8,239 nt of DNA, from NCBI GenBank assembly GCA_020440745.1, contig JAGRNM010000052.1, forward strand, positions 1 to 8,239, read 5' to 3'. A program made the position numbers and the translations under genes. Source of the DNA: Deltaproteobacteria bacterium (lineage in GTDB: Bacteria; UBA10199; DSSB01). Below the pieces are notes generated by a model. It searched no databases. It saw only the letters and a program-made list of their open reading frames with translations, and was not told where the DNA came from. Below are positions 1 to 6,555 of this stretch, in pieces (within the stretch, counting starts at the first letter, position 1; each line of letters begins with the position of its first letter).

Positions 1-10
1 TTTAGAGCAC

Positions 11-592
11 ATGAAGCTTTTAGACTCTGAAGAGCCTTGGAGTAGTGATGCTATTACTATTTTGCAAGAGTCCTTGGCTGAGGATAAAAACCTTGAAGAA
101 AAACTCGCCGAAAATTTTTCTGCCTTTGAGGAGTATTTTGAAATTAAAGCCCATATGGCCTTTTGTCTGGCTGTTAAGTTGCAGTCGCGATTAAAAAAAG
201 AAAAAGATTTTTTTATTTTAAGAGAGCTTTTGCGTCTAGAAAAAGAAGAAGTAGCAGAGCTTTTGGTAGAAGATTATTTAGAAACAAAGTCCAAAGAGAT
301 TTGGGAAGACTTAGCAGAAGAGTATCAAGAAAAATGTTCTCTAATTAAAAAAACCAATCCTTGTACTCAGTGCCAAGACCTTTGCGCTTGGTTGCAAGGG
401 GTGGAGATTGTAGAAAAACAAATTAAAAACCTTCCCTTTGATCCTGAGTTTGAAGCTGAGGAAAATCTCAGTGAGCGTTTGGATTATTTAGAGGGCTTTA
501 ATGTAGAAAAAGCTTTGTCCCGTCGTTTTCATAGTATTTTGGGGCGTTATTTAAGACACCAACTGGGTAAGTCTGGTATTGAAGAAGCTTAG
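11..592 (+). CDS. Hypothetical acidic helical protein with Cys cluster (possibly 5'-partial)
   Basis: I do not recognise this protein. The 193-residue product is rich in Glu, Lys and Leu, has no signal peptide or membrane segment, and reads as mostly alpha-helical, so it is probably cytoplasmic. Its one distinctive feature is a small cysteine cluster: C109, then C118-x2-C121-x3-C125 inside NPCTQCQDLC, which could bind a metal or form disulfides. The start is uncertain. The codons before the ATG (Leu-Glu-His) stay open to the window edge and no good ribosome binding site fits in the ten visible bases, so the true start may lie outside the window. The stop TAG is one base from the stop of the convergent membrane-enzyme gene. 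The long intact frame and coherent composition make it a real gene; the function is unknown. Confidence 0.75.
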   Translation: MKLLDSEEPWSSDAITILQESLAEDKNLEEKLAENFSAFEEYFEIKAHMAFCLAVKLQSRLKKEKDFFILRELLRLEKEEVAELLVEDYLETKSKEIWEDLAEEYQEKCSLIKKTNPCTQCQDLCAWLQGVEIVEKQIKNLPFDPEFEAEENLSERLDYLEGFNVEKALSRRFHSILGRYLRHQLGKSGIEEA

Positions 593-593
593 G

Positions 594-2366
594 TCAATCA
601 ATGGCTTTTTTTATTTTTTCTGGCACGATTTTTTCGTAATATTTTTTATCAATCACCACACCACCATCCTCTTTGTATCGTAGGTTGGACTGTAAGGTGC
701 TGACAGCAATTTGGGGAAATTCAATACCAAGTTCTTGATGGTTTAAGTAGCCCATGGATTCCATTTTAATTTTTCTAGGGCTTAGATCTATTAGGTCTCC
801 ATTATTTTCTAGTAAGGCAAGGCCGTCAAAGTAGAAAGGTTTAGTGTCAATTTGTAGTAGTTTTAATACAGTAGGAGCTATATCGACGAGACTGACTTTT
901 TCTTGAGAACTTTGAAAGTCTTTAAACTGAGCACTTAAAAAAGCTAAAATAACATTGGTTTGTTCTTGGGTCTTTAAGTCTACTCCGTGAACGCCGCCGT
1001 AAATTTCTTTGCCAGCTATAAAGCGTTCACCATGATCGCTTAGAAGCACTAATGTGGCTTTTTCTAAATAGTGCTTTTCTTTAAGCTGCTGACTTAGCTG
1101 ACTTAAAAAGTTTAATAGACTTTGTCTTCTTAAGGGATAGGGGTTGATCCATCCTGCTTGAGCTTTTTTGTAACCAGCGCCTGGTTTGGGCCATTTGGTG
1201 AAACTAAAGTCCTTGGGACTTTGTTTCCAATAGCCTGAGATCTGGTGAATTTCTTCTTTAGTTAGGTGAACAGGAGTATGTAAATAACAGCTATGAAGTG
1301 CTAAAAATTTAGGTCCATGACTTAAGTGATTAAGCTGTTTAAAAGTCTGGTTAAAAAAACGCTCGGGTTGATAATTAAAGAGTCCTGCATAATTAAAGCT
1401 TTCTACTCCTAAACGATCCATCCAAGTATTGTTGAGCCACAAGCTGGGAAAAATAAAATGCTTAAACAACATGGCGACCATGTGGGCTTCCCAACCTTTT
1501 CTTTGATAGGTGGTGGCATCAAAGCCGTCACTTTTTCTAAAATAACTGGTCTCGGGTTGGTCAGCAGCATGGAGGCTTAGGTAGCCGTGGCTTTTGAGTA
1601 TTCTTTGTAAGTAGCTTTCTGGGTGAGCACTAGGAAGAGGTGATTCAAAAAAATAACGCACTCCGTGTTTGTCAGGATATTGGCCGCTTAAAATAGAGTT
1701 CCAAGCAGGATGGGTAAGAGGAAGAGGGGTGTAAGCTTGTTCAAAAAGGCGAGCTCCTTCATTTTGTAAATGATCTTCTAAAAACTGATTAGCTGTGGGG
1801 CCGTCTAAAGCGTCTACTCCTAATAAAAGTACATGGTTTTTTCCTTCTAAAGAAGGAAGTTCTAAGGCCACCTTGGGGTTGAGTCCCTGTAATAAAAGAG
1901 CTGGTAGTGCTAAAGCCAGCAAACTAAGGCCAAGAGTCTTTGGACTAAAGGAGCTTTGTCGGTGGTAAAAAATCCAAGCCAGTAAAGCTAGGCTTAAGAA
2001 TAGAGCATAACTGGAGGCTAAAGTAAGACTCTTAAAGCCTGGATAGCTGTCTAAAGTAGAAGGATACTGCCAGGTGACCCATAATAAAGTGAGGCTGAGT
2101 TGGGCAAAAAGGAAAAGATAAAGGGCTTTTTTAGAAAGTTTATTTTTTTGAGTCCTTAAAAGAAGGCGATTAAAAATCCCTAAGACCAAAGCCCAAGTTA
2201 AATAAAGACTTAAGATAAGTACAAAGTATTTTCCAAAGGCAAGTTTAATAAAGGTAGGAATTACTAAATCACTAGGCGTGGAAATATAAAAAGAGGGCGC
2301 AACAAAATAAAAAATGAGCTGGAGGAGAAAAAAAGCAAAATAAAAGATGAGGGAGTGTTTAATCAT
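594..2366 (-). CDS. Polytopic membrane protein with alkaline-phosphatase/sulfatase-fold catalytic domain
   Basis: The 590-residue protein has about five hydrophobic segments (near 5-23, 47-68, 81-99, 115-134 and 143-162) and then a large hydrolase domain (about 176-525) that should face the periplasm. The domain shows the metal-site pattern of the alkaline phosphatase superfamily: D185 in LLGVDALDG, T218 in PLTHPAWNS followed by SGQYPDKHG, histidines 358/363/367 in LHSCYLHTPVH, D444-H445 in LLSDHGER and H460 in GGVHG. The likely nucleophile is Thr218. The Cys/Ser in C/S-x-P-x-R that true sulfatases convert to formylglycine is missing. Five helices plus an external domain is the topology of lipoteichoic acid synthases and phosphoethanolamine transferases, so transfer or hydrolysis of a phospho-headgroup on an envelope lipid or glycan is the best guess; the substrate is unknown. 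The gene lies 60 bp behind the malic enzyme gene and may share its transcript. Its ribosome binding site is weak. Confidence 0.85.
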   Translation of the reverse strand: MIKHSLIFYFAFFLLQLIFYFVAPSFYISTPSDLVIPTFIKLAFGKYFVLILSLYLTWALVLGIFNRLLLRTQKNKLSKKALYLFLFAQLSLTLLWVTWQYPSTLDSYPGFKSLTLASSYALFLSLALLAWIFYHRQSSFSPKTLGLSLLALALPALLLQGLNPKVALELPSLEGKNHVLLLGVDALDGPTANQFLEDHLQNEGARLFEQAYTPLPLTHPAWNSILSGQYPDKHGVRYFFESPLPSAHPESYLQRILKSHGYLSLHAADQPETSYFRKSDGFDATTYQRKGWEAHMVAMLFKHFIFPSLWLNNTWMDRLGVESFNYAGLFNYQPERFFNQTFKQLNHLSHGPKFLALHSCYLHTPVHLTKEEIHQISGYWKQSPKDFSFTKWPKPGAGYKKAQAGWINPYPLRRQSLLNFLSQLSQQLKEKHYLEKATLVLLSDHGERFIAGKEIYGGVHGVDLKTQEQTNVILAFLSAQFKDFQSSQEKVSLVDIAPTVLKLLQIDTKPFYFDGLALLENNGDLIDLSPRKIKMESMGYLNHQELGIEFPQIAVSTLQSNLRYKEDGGVVIDKKYYEKIVPEKIKKAID

Positions 2367-2426
2367 CGACTTAAGATTAAAATTTTTAAGCTAAGTGCTT
2401 TTTCTAAAAAAAGAAATTATTTAAAC

Positions 2427-3764
2427 TTACTTTGAAACGGCAAAGGAAGGAATAAAGACGGATTTTTTTTCTTCAATAATTTCGTCTCGAGTAATTTTGA
2501 CCTTAATCATCTCGCAAAGCTGCTGATGATAGGCCTCCCAGTCTTGAATAGGTCTGGTGGCCACGCCTGATTCCATAGCCGCTTGAGCAACTGCCGGTGC
2601 TACATGAAGTAAAACACGGGGATCCAAAGCTTTAGGGATAATATAATCAGGTCCAAAATGAAGGGCCTTAACACCATAAGCTTGGCATACTGATAAGGGA
2701 ACCGAGGCTTTGGCTAAGTTGGCCAAGGCGTGACAGGCGGCTAGTTTCATTTCTTCATTAATACGAGTGGCTCCCACGTCTAAGGCACCGCGAAAAACAA
2801 AGGGAAAACCTAAGACATTGTTGACCTGATTAGGATAATCACTTCTTCCTGTGGCTAAGACTAGATCGTCCCTGGTGGCCAGAGCTTCGTGGTAGTCAAT
2901 CTCGGGGTCGGGATTGGCACAGGCAAAGACAATAGGTCGCTTAGCCATTTTTCTTAGCATGTCAGCCGTAAAAAGACCTTTGCCGGAAAGTCCCATAAAA
3001 ACATGGGCGCCTTCGATCACTTCGTCTAAACTTTTAGGTTCACTCTTTTGCGCAAAGTAGCCGCGGTAGGGCTCTTTTTGTGCTCTATCTTGGGTAACTA
3101 GACCTTGGCGGTCTACCATGTAGATGTTTTCTCTTTTGACTCCCACACTTGTAAACATCTTAGCACAGGCTACTCCACCGGCGCCGGCTCCCAAGAAGAC
3201 TACTTTGACTTCTTCAGGCTTATGTTTTTGAATCTCTAAGGCATTGACTAAGGCAGCACTAGTAATAATAGCAGTGCCGTGTTGGTCGTCATGAAAGACG
3301 GGAATCTTCATGCTTTTGGCCAAGGCTTCTTCAATCTTAAAACACTCGGGGGCTTTGATATCTTCTAGATTAATGCCACCAAAGGTGGGTTCTAAGGCTT
3401 GGATGATTTGAATAAGTTTGTCTGGGTCTTTTTCGTTAATTTCGATATCAAAAACATCCACGTCGGCAAATTCTTTAAAAAGTACTCCCTTGCCTTCCAT
3501 CACGGGTTTGGAGGCCAAAGGACCAATGTCACCCAATCCTAAGACAGCCGTACCATTGCTAATAACGGCTACTAAGTTAGCACGAGCGGTGTACTTGGCA
3601 GCATTGAGGGGATCCTTCTCAATTTCTAAGCAGGGTTCAGCCACTCCTGGGGTGTAGGCCAGTGAGAGTTCTGCTTGCGTGCTGCAGGGCTTGGTTGGCG
3701 TGACCGAGAGTTTTCCGGGTCGGCCGTATTCGTGATAATGGAGGGCTTTTTCTTTAAGCGTCAT
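2427..3764 (-). CDS. Malic enzyme (malate to pyruvate + CO2), short form
   Basis: Cytoplasmic enzyme that oxidatively decarboxylates malate to pyruvate, linking the TCA cycle to pyruvate and reduced cofactor supply. The 445 residues match the bacterial MaeB-type catalytic region throughout: an N-terminus ending in GRPGKLSVTPTK, YTPGV (38-41 region), GLGDIGPLASKPVMEGK (76-92) with the conserved lysine, INLEDI (131-136) and FHDDQHGTA (157-165) supplying metal-binding acids, a Rossmann GAGAGG (192-197), CANPDPEI (282-289) and GRSDYPNQVNN (306-316). The phosphotransacetylase-like C-terminal domain of long E. coli MaeB (about 760 residues) is absent, giving the common short form. NADP rather than NAD use is likely from the subfamily but cannot be read directly. 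The ATG matches the usual family start; only a weak GAG-type ribosome binding site precedes it. A good promoter lies about 35-65 bp upstream. Confidence 0.96.
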   Translation of the reverse strand: MTLKEKALHYHEYGRPGKLSVTPTKPCSTQAELSLAYTPGVAEPCLEIEKDPLNAAKYTARANLVAVISNGTAVLGLGDIGPLASKPVMEGKGVLFKEFADVDVFDIEINEKDPDKLIQIIQALEPTFGGINLEDIKAPECFKIEEALAKSMKIPVFHDDQHGTAIITSAALVNALEIQKHKPEEVKVVFLGAGAGGVACAKMFTSVGVKRENIYMVDRQGLVTQDRAQKEPYRGYFAQKSEPKSLDEVIEGAHVFMGLSGKGLFTADMLRKMAKRPIVFACANPDPEIDYHEALATRDDLVLATGRSDYPNQVNNVLGFPFVFRGALDVGATRINEEMKLAACHALANLAKASVPLSVCQAYGVKALHFGPDYIIPKALDPRVLLHVAPAVAQAAMESGVATRPIQDWEAYHQQLCEMIKVKITRDEIIEEKKSVFIPSFAVSK

Positions 3765-3800
3765 TTTTTGCTCGTTTGGGTTAAAGCAGTGGAGCAGGAG

Positions 3801-3829
3801 GTCTTAGACGAGCTTGGACTTGCTGTCAA
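3801..3829 (-). promoter_or_regulatory. Putative sigma-70 promoter of the malic enzyme gene
   Basis: On the minus strand a perfect -35 hexamer TTGACA (3829-3824) is followed by a 17-base spacer and TAAGAC (3806-3801), which matches three of six -10 consensus bases. Transcription would begin near 3794, giving a leader of about 30 nt. The site lies in the 93-bp gap after the repeat-protein gene, so the malic enzyme and the downstream membrane enzyme could be expressed independently of it. The -10 match is modest. Confidence 0.45.
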
Positions 3830-3857
3830 CTTAGTGTTTTAAGCTGTAAATACTTTT

Positions 3858-6311
3858 TTATTTTTTACTGAGTCGAAGGCGGCCTAGGAATAAAAGCAGG
3901 CTTAAGCCACTGATTAAACTAAAGAAAAAATTAGATTGGGGATTTTCTTTTTGCAAAGAGCAACCTAAGGCCCTGGTTACTTGATCTACCGGTCCGGGGA
4001 TGGCCCCTTGGATACGGATGGGGTAGAGGCAATTGCTGTTGCAGTTATCGCCGTCGTTTAAGTTGCCGTCGTCGCATTGTTCGCTTTCTTGGTTGACGAT
4101 TCCGTCACCACAAAAGGGAGGGGGAGGGGGTTCTTCTTGGGTGCTGACTTCAATTTGACAGCTAGAGCTACAGCCATCGCCGTCTTCTCGGTTAGAGTCA
4201 TCACAAGCTTCTTGACCATCTTGGGCGTTCCATATTCTTCCATCACCGCAGGTGGCTGGTTGGCAGGTGCCTGAGGGTCCGCTGGGGCAGTTGTCATTTA
4301 AAATAGTGTTGCCATCGTCACAGCCTTCTCCTGGATCTAAGACGCCGTTGCCACAGGTTTCAAAGACTCGGCAGTTGGCAGAACAACCATCGCCTCCCAC
4401 ATTGTTGCCATCATCGCAGACTTCAAAGTCAATATAGCTGACAAAGCCGTCGCCACAAGTGGCTGTTTGACAGGTGCCCGCTGGTCCACTGGGGCAGTGG
4501 TCATTAATATTGTTGTTGCCGTCGTCGCAACTTTCCACCCCGCTTTGGACAAAGCCGTCGCCGCAGCTAGCGGGTTGACAGCTGCCTTCACTGCCGCTGG
4601 GGCAAGCGTCATTAGTGTTGTTGTTGCCATCGTCACAAGTTTCTACCCCTGCTTGGATAAAGCCATCACCGCAACGGGCATTTTGACAGGTGCCCGCTGG
4701 TCCACTGGGACAGGCGTCGGTGAGAACAGCATTATGGTCATCACAAGTTTCTACCCCTGCCCTTACAAAACCATCGCCGCAGCTAGCGGGTTGGCAAGTG
4801 CCACCACTGCCACTGGGGCAAGCGTCATTGGTATTGTTGTTGCCATCGTCACAGCTTTCCACCCCTGCTTGGACAAAACCATCGCCGCAAAAAGCATCAT
4901 GGCAGGTGCCCATGGGTCCGCTAGGGCAAGCATCCGTCAAAACAGCATTGCCATCATCACAAGTTTCGCTGCCACCATCGGTGTTCCAAAGATAACCATC
5001 ACCACAGGTGGCTACTAAGCAAGTGCCACCAGCGCCATCGGGACAGCTGTCATTGACTGAGCTATTGCCGTCGTCACAAGTTTCGCTGCCACCATCGGTG
5101 TTCCACACAAGACCGTCGCCACAAATGGCGGGCTGGCAAGTGCCTTCGGGGCCATCTGGGCAACTGTCATGAATATTAATATCACCGTCGTCGCAAATTT
5201 CGACGCCGCCATCGGTGTTCCAAATAAAACCATCGCCACAAAAAGCTAGCTGACAAGTAGCGCCTCCAGCTTGGTCATCGGGACAAGTGTCACTATTATC
5301 TAAGTCGCCATCATCACATTGTTCGCCCGAATTGGTTAGCCCGTTGCCGCAGTTTTCGATTTCGTTTGTATAAAACTCTTCACAGGCCTCAGCATTAAAG
5401 ACAAGGTTGTCCATGCTTTCGACTTCGTCCAAACCGTTGGTGGCCACATAACAAAACACCACCGTCTCAGAATCGCCGACTTCTAGTGTGCCTAAGTCGG
5501 CCGAGATGCTTACAGCAAAGTCTTGATAAGTGAGTCCGCCGGTTAGATCGCCAAATTCGCCGGGCACTTGTTCAAAAAAGGCCTGTCTTTCGGCATCACT
5601 GGCTAGGATATCGCAAAAGAAAAGATCGGTGCAGGTCTCTAAGCGATAGAGAACATTGCCTCCTCTTAGCCAAGAGACTCCCACTGTTGTAAAGCTAGGA
5701 TCTAAGGGAAGCCCTTCCATCTGCCAGACAGTTTGGGTGCTAGGCTCATAACCCGTCATCCAATCTACGGTTTTAACATCCACATCAAAATCATTAATTA
5801 AGCCTACCCGTACTATTTGGTCTTCTGTTGTATTATTAGTAATGCGATATTCCATGACGACCCAAGCTTGATCGTCTCGACTATAGGAGACTTGAGAAAC
5901 CTCTAGTCCACTCTGACTAGCTAGGTAGGTGACCGGTGTTAAAGGGCCGATGCCTTGCAGTCCTACCTGACCATCCACGGTGCTTTGGGGAACCACGGCA
6001 AGGGGAAAAATATCAACGCCGTTTCCATTAATAAAATCACTGGGGTCCCAGGCGTCCATGCCATTGTCGACAGTGGCGTTACCATTTTGATTGGCATAAA
6101 TAGCCAAAGTGCCAAAAGCCGATTGGTCCACAGGTAGTTGTAGATAATAACTTAAATCGTCCCCTCCGTTGTCGACCGAGCCTCCCGTGTCGTCCACATG
6201 AAAACTAGCCAGAGGATCAAAAAGGGGAAAAGTATGAATAGCATCATCTGCCCAAAGGGCTTGGGTATAAAAACTGAGAAGAAGAGAGAGGATAAATAGG
6301 CGTTTTAACAT
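3858..6311 (-). CDS. Secreted, C-terminally anchored DUF4215 cysteine-rich repeat protein
   Basis: An 817-residue surface or exported protein. It has a signal peptide (1-21, basic MLKR then a hydrophobic core, probable cut after ALWA). A beta-rich N-terminal domain of unknown family follows (about 22-310, with Cys227, 233, 287 and 310). Residues 321-768 are twelve tandem repeats of 34-46 residues starting CGDG or CGNG, each with four cysteines in the pattern CGDG..E.CDDGN..(N/G)D.C....C, typical of DUF4215 / Myxococcus cysteine-rich repeats. A proline-rich linker (728-732) precedes the last repeat. The C-terminus is a Gly-Cys-Ser motif (783-785), a hydrophobic helix (795-810) and a basic tail, resembling Cys-type sorting signals such as MYXO-CTERM. 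The many acidic and Asn residues may bind calcium; this is inference. The ATG has a good AAGGAA ribosome binding site. The exact role (adhesion, predation, matrix) cannot be told from sequence. Confidence 0.93.
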   Translation of the reverse strand: MLKRLFILSLLLSFYTQALWADDAIHTFPLFDPLASFHVDDTGGSVDNGGDDLSYYLQLPVDQSAFGTLAIYANQNGNATVDNGMDAWDPSDFINGNGVDIFPLAVVPQSTVDGQVGLQGIGPLTPVTYLASQSGLEVSQVSYSRDDQAWVVMEYRITNNTTEDQIVRVGLINDFDVDVKTVDWMTGYEPSTQTVWQMEGLPLDPSFTTVGVSWLRGGNVLYRLETCTDLFFCDILASDAERQAFFEQVPGEFGDLTGGLTYQDFAVSISADLGTLEVGDSETVVFCYVATNGLDEVESMDNLVFNAEACEEFYTNEIENCGNGLTNSGEQCDDGDLDNSDTCPDDQAGGATCQLAFCGDGFIWNTDGGVEICDDGDINIHDSCPDGPEGTCQPAICGDGLVWNTDGGSETCDDGNSSVNDSCPDGAGGTCLVATCGDGYLWNTDGGSETCDDGNAVLTDACPSGPMGTCHDAFCGDGFVQAGVESCDDGNNNTNDACPSGSGGTCQPASCGDGFVRAGVETCDDHNAVLTDACPSGPAGTCQNARCGDGFIQAGVETCDDGNNNTNDACPSGSEGSCQPASCGDGFVQSGVESCDDGNNNINDHCPSGPAGTCQTATCGDGFVSYIDFEVCDDGNNVGGDGCSANCRVFETCGNGVLDPGEGCDDGNTILNDNCPSGPSGTCQPATCGDGRIWNAQDGQEACDDSNREDGDGCSSSCQIEVSTQEEPPPPPFCGDGIVNQESEQCDDGNLNDGDNCNSNCLYPIRIQGAIPGPVDQVTRALGCSLQKENPQSNFFFSLISGLSLLLFLGRLRLSKK
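3861..3965 (-). other. Cys-containing C-terminal sorting/anchor signal
   Basis: Codes for residues 783-817 of the repeat protein: GCS, a short polar stretch, the hydrophobic run FFFSLISGLSLLLFLG and the tail RLRLSKK. This three-part layout matches the general plan of MYXO-CTERM-like and SYNERG-CTERM-like signals, in which the cysteine is thought to be the processing site for a CPBP-family intramembrane protease. The alternative is a plain membrane anchor with an incidental cysteine. Confidence 0.55.
4008..5351 (-). repeat. Twelve tandem coding repeats (DUF4215-type), about 102-138 bp each
   Basis: In protein order the units begin at residues 321, 358, 397, 436, 475, 511, 547, 583, 619, 653, 688 and 734. 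Units 2-4 (DNA 5240-4890) are 117-bp repeats sharing WNTDGG.E.CDDG. Units 5-8 (DNA 4889-4458) are four exact-length 108-bp repeats sharing GFVQAGVE.CDD. Units 9, 11 and 12 carry the classic GDGCS/GDNCN..C ending, while most others end in NDACPSGP.GTCQPA. A 32-bp stretch at 4957-4988 is repeated without change at 5074-5105, exactly 117 bp away. All lengths are multiples of three, so the array can gain or lose units without breaking the frame. Confidence 0.95.
4566..5006 (-). repeat. Two-unit duplication inside the repeat array (units 4-5 and 6-7)
   Basis: Units 4 and 6 share NAVLTDACPSGP, while units 5 and 7 share NNNTNDACPSGS, giving an A-B-A'-B' order. Unit 4-5 DNA is 5006-4782 and unit 6-7 DNA is 4781-4566. 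This suggests a pair of units was duplicated together rather than single units being added one by one. Unit 6 has CDDHN where every other unit has CDDG or CDDS. Confidence 0.65.
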
Positions 6312-6316
6312 AGAAA

Positions 6317-6322
6317 TTCCTT
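6317..6322 (-). promoter_or_regulatory. Ribosome binding site of the repeat-protein gene
   Basis: AAGGAA on the minus strand ends five bases before the ATG at 6311 and fixes that start. It also lies inside an inverted-repeat arm, so it could be hidden by pairing in the leader RNA. Confidence 0.75.
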
Positions 6323-6370
6323 AAAAAAAATCCAATCATTCTAAAGCCTTAGCTTAAAGCTGGGCTCTTG

Positions 6371-6399
6371 ATTGATTCATCAATGACTAAAGTCACTTT
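6371..6399. repeat. Cluster of three overlapping small palindromes
   Basis: ATTGATTCATCAAT (6371-6384, 6-bp arms), TGACTAAAGTCA (6384-6395, 5-bp arms) and AAAGTCACTTT (6389-6399, 5-bp arms) abut or overlap within 29 bp. They could be protein-binding dyads or short RNA hairpins in the repeat gene's leader. Each one alone could be chance. Confidence 0.4.
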
Positions 6400-6505
6400 A
6401 CGCCTGGATAGACTTTTGTTTTTTGGATGGATTTTTTAAGGAAGATAGAGCCCGGAATTTAAGACAAAGAAGGATTTTTAGCAAATAAAAAGGGGACTTA
6501 GTGTC

Positions 6506-6533
6506 ATATTATTTTTATATTTGCTCTTGACAA
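6506..6533 (-). promoter_or_regulatory. Putative sigma-70 promoter of the repeat-protein gene
   Basis: On the minus strand TTGTCA (6533-6528, five of six consensus bases) is followed by a 16-base spacer and TAATAT (6511-6506, four of six). Transcription would start near 6499 and give a leader of about 190 nt that includes both arms of the inverted repeat. The -35 box overlaps the -35 box of the plus-strand promoter inside CTTGACAAG (6526-6534). Confidence 0.4.
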
Positions 6534-6555
6534 GTTAAGAACAAGCCCGTATTTT
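6527..6555 (+). promoter_or_regulatory. Putative sigma-70 promoter of the fatty acid hydroxylase gene
   Basis: A perfect TTGACA (6527-6532), a 17-base spacer and TATTTT (6550-6555, four of six consensus bases) make the best promoter in the window. The start of transcription would be near 6562, about 68 nt before the ATG, within the palindrome at 6556-6573. Confidence 0.6.

Larger units (their letters stand above)
6317..6443 (-). repeat. Long imperfect inverted repeat spanning the leader of the repeat-protein gene
   Basis: The minus-strand sequence TTCCTTAAAAAATCCA (6443-6428) is complementary to the stretch 6334-6317, which reads TGGA, eight T, AAGGAA. All 16 bases pair, leaving a two-base T bulge. 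The 3' arm contains the Shine-Dalgarno AAGGAA. Between the arms lie a nine-pair hairpin with an internal loop (AGCC...GGCT, 6345-6366) and short palindromes. In an RNA starting upstream of 6443 this would form a closed multi-branched structure hiding the ribosome binding site. Part of the match is poly-A/T and so is less significant. Confidence 0.4.

Noticed and set aside
2367..2426. A/T-only palindrome (2377-2389) between the malic enzyme and membrane-enzyme genes as a terminator
   Set aside because: The stem is entirely A/T with no G/C core and would be unstable. The two genes are better treated as possibly cotranscribed.
3418..3657. 79-codon plus-strand open frame inside the malic enzyme gene
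   Set aside because: Shadow of a strongly conserved minus-strand gene; no start signal.
3833..3866. Terminator-like hairpin on the plus strand (AGTGTTT/AAATACT followed by T-runs)
   Set aside because: It faces the 3' end of a minus-strand gene with no plus-strand gene upstream to terminate. On the minus strand it lacks a following T-run and has a mismatch, so I do not call a terminator for the repeat gene.
4467..5018. Long plus-strand open frame of 183 codons, and other open frames, across the repeat array
   Set aside because: The repeat units are multiples of three, so one open antisense frame stays open through all units. It is a shadow of the minus-strand DUF4215 gene, with low-complexity Ala/Thr/Val composition and no ribosome binding site case.
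4458..5240. Regularly spaced repeats that could be mistaken for a CRISPR array
   Set aside because: The repetition covers the entire 108/117-bp unit, is inside an intact reading frame with conserved cysteines, and shows no short repeat/unique spacer alternation.
6322..6366. Hairpin plus T8 tract in the repeat-gene leader as an intrinsic terminator or attenuator
   Set aside because: The hairpin (6345-6366) is separated from the T tract by about 15 bases, too far for an intrinsic terminator.
6383..6439. 18-codon plus-strand open frame in the divergent region
   Set aside because: No ribosome binding site, very short, and it overlaps palindromes and the inverted-repeat arm. More likely chance.
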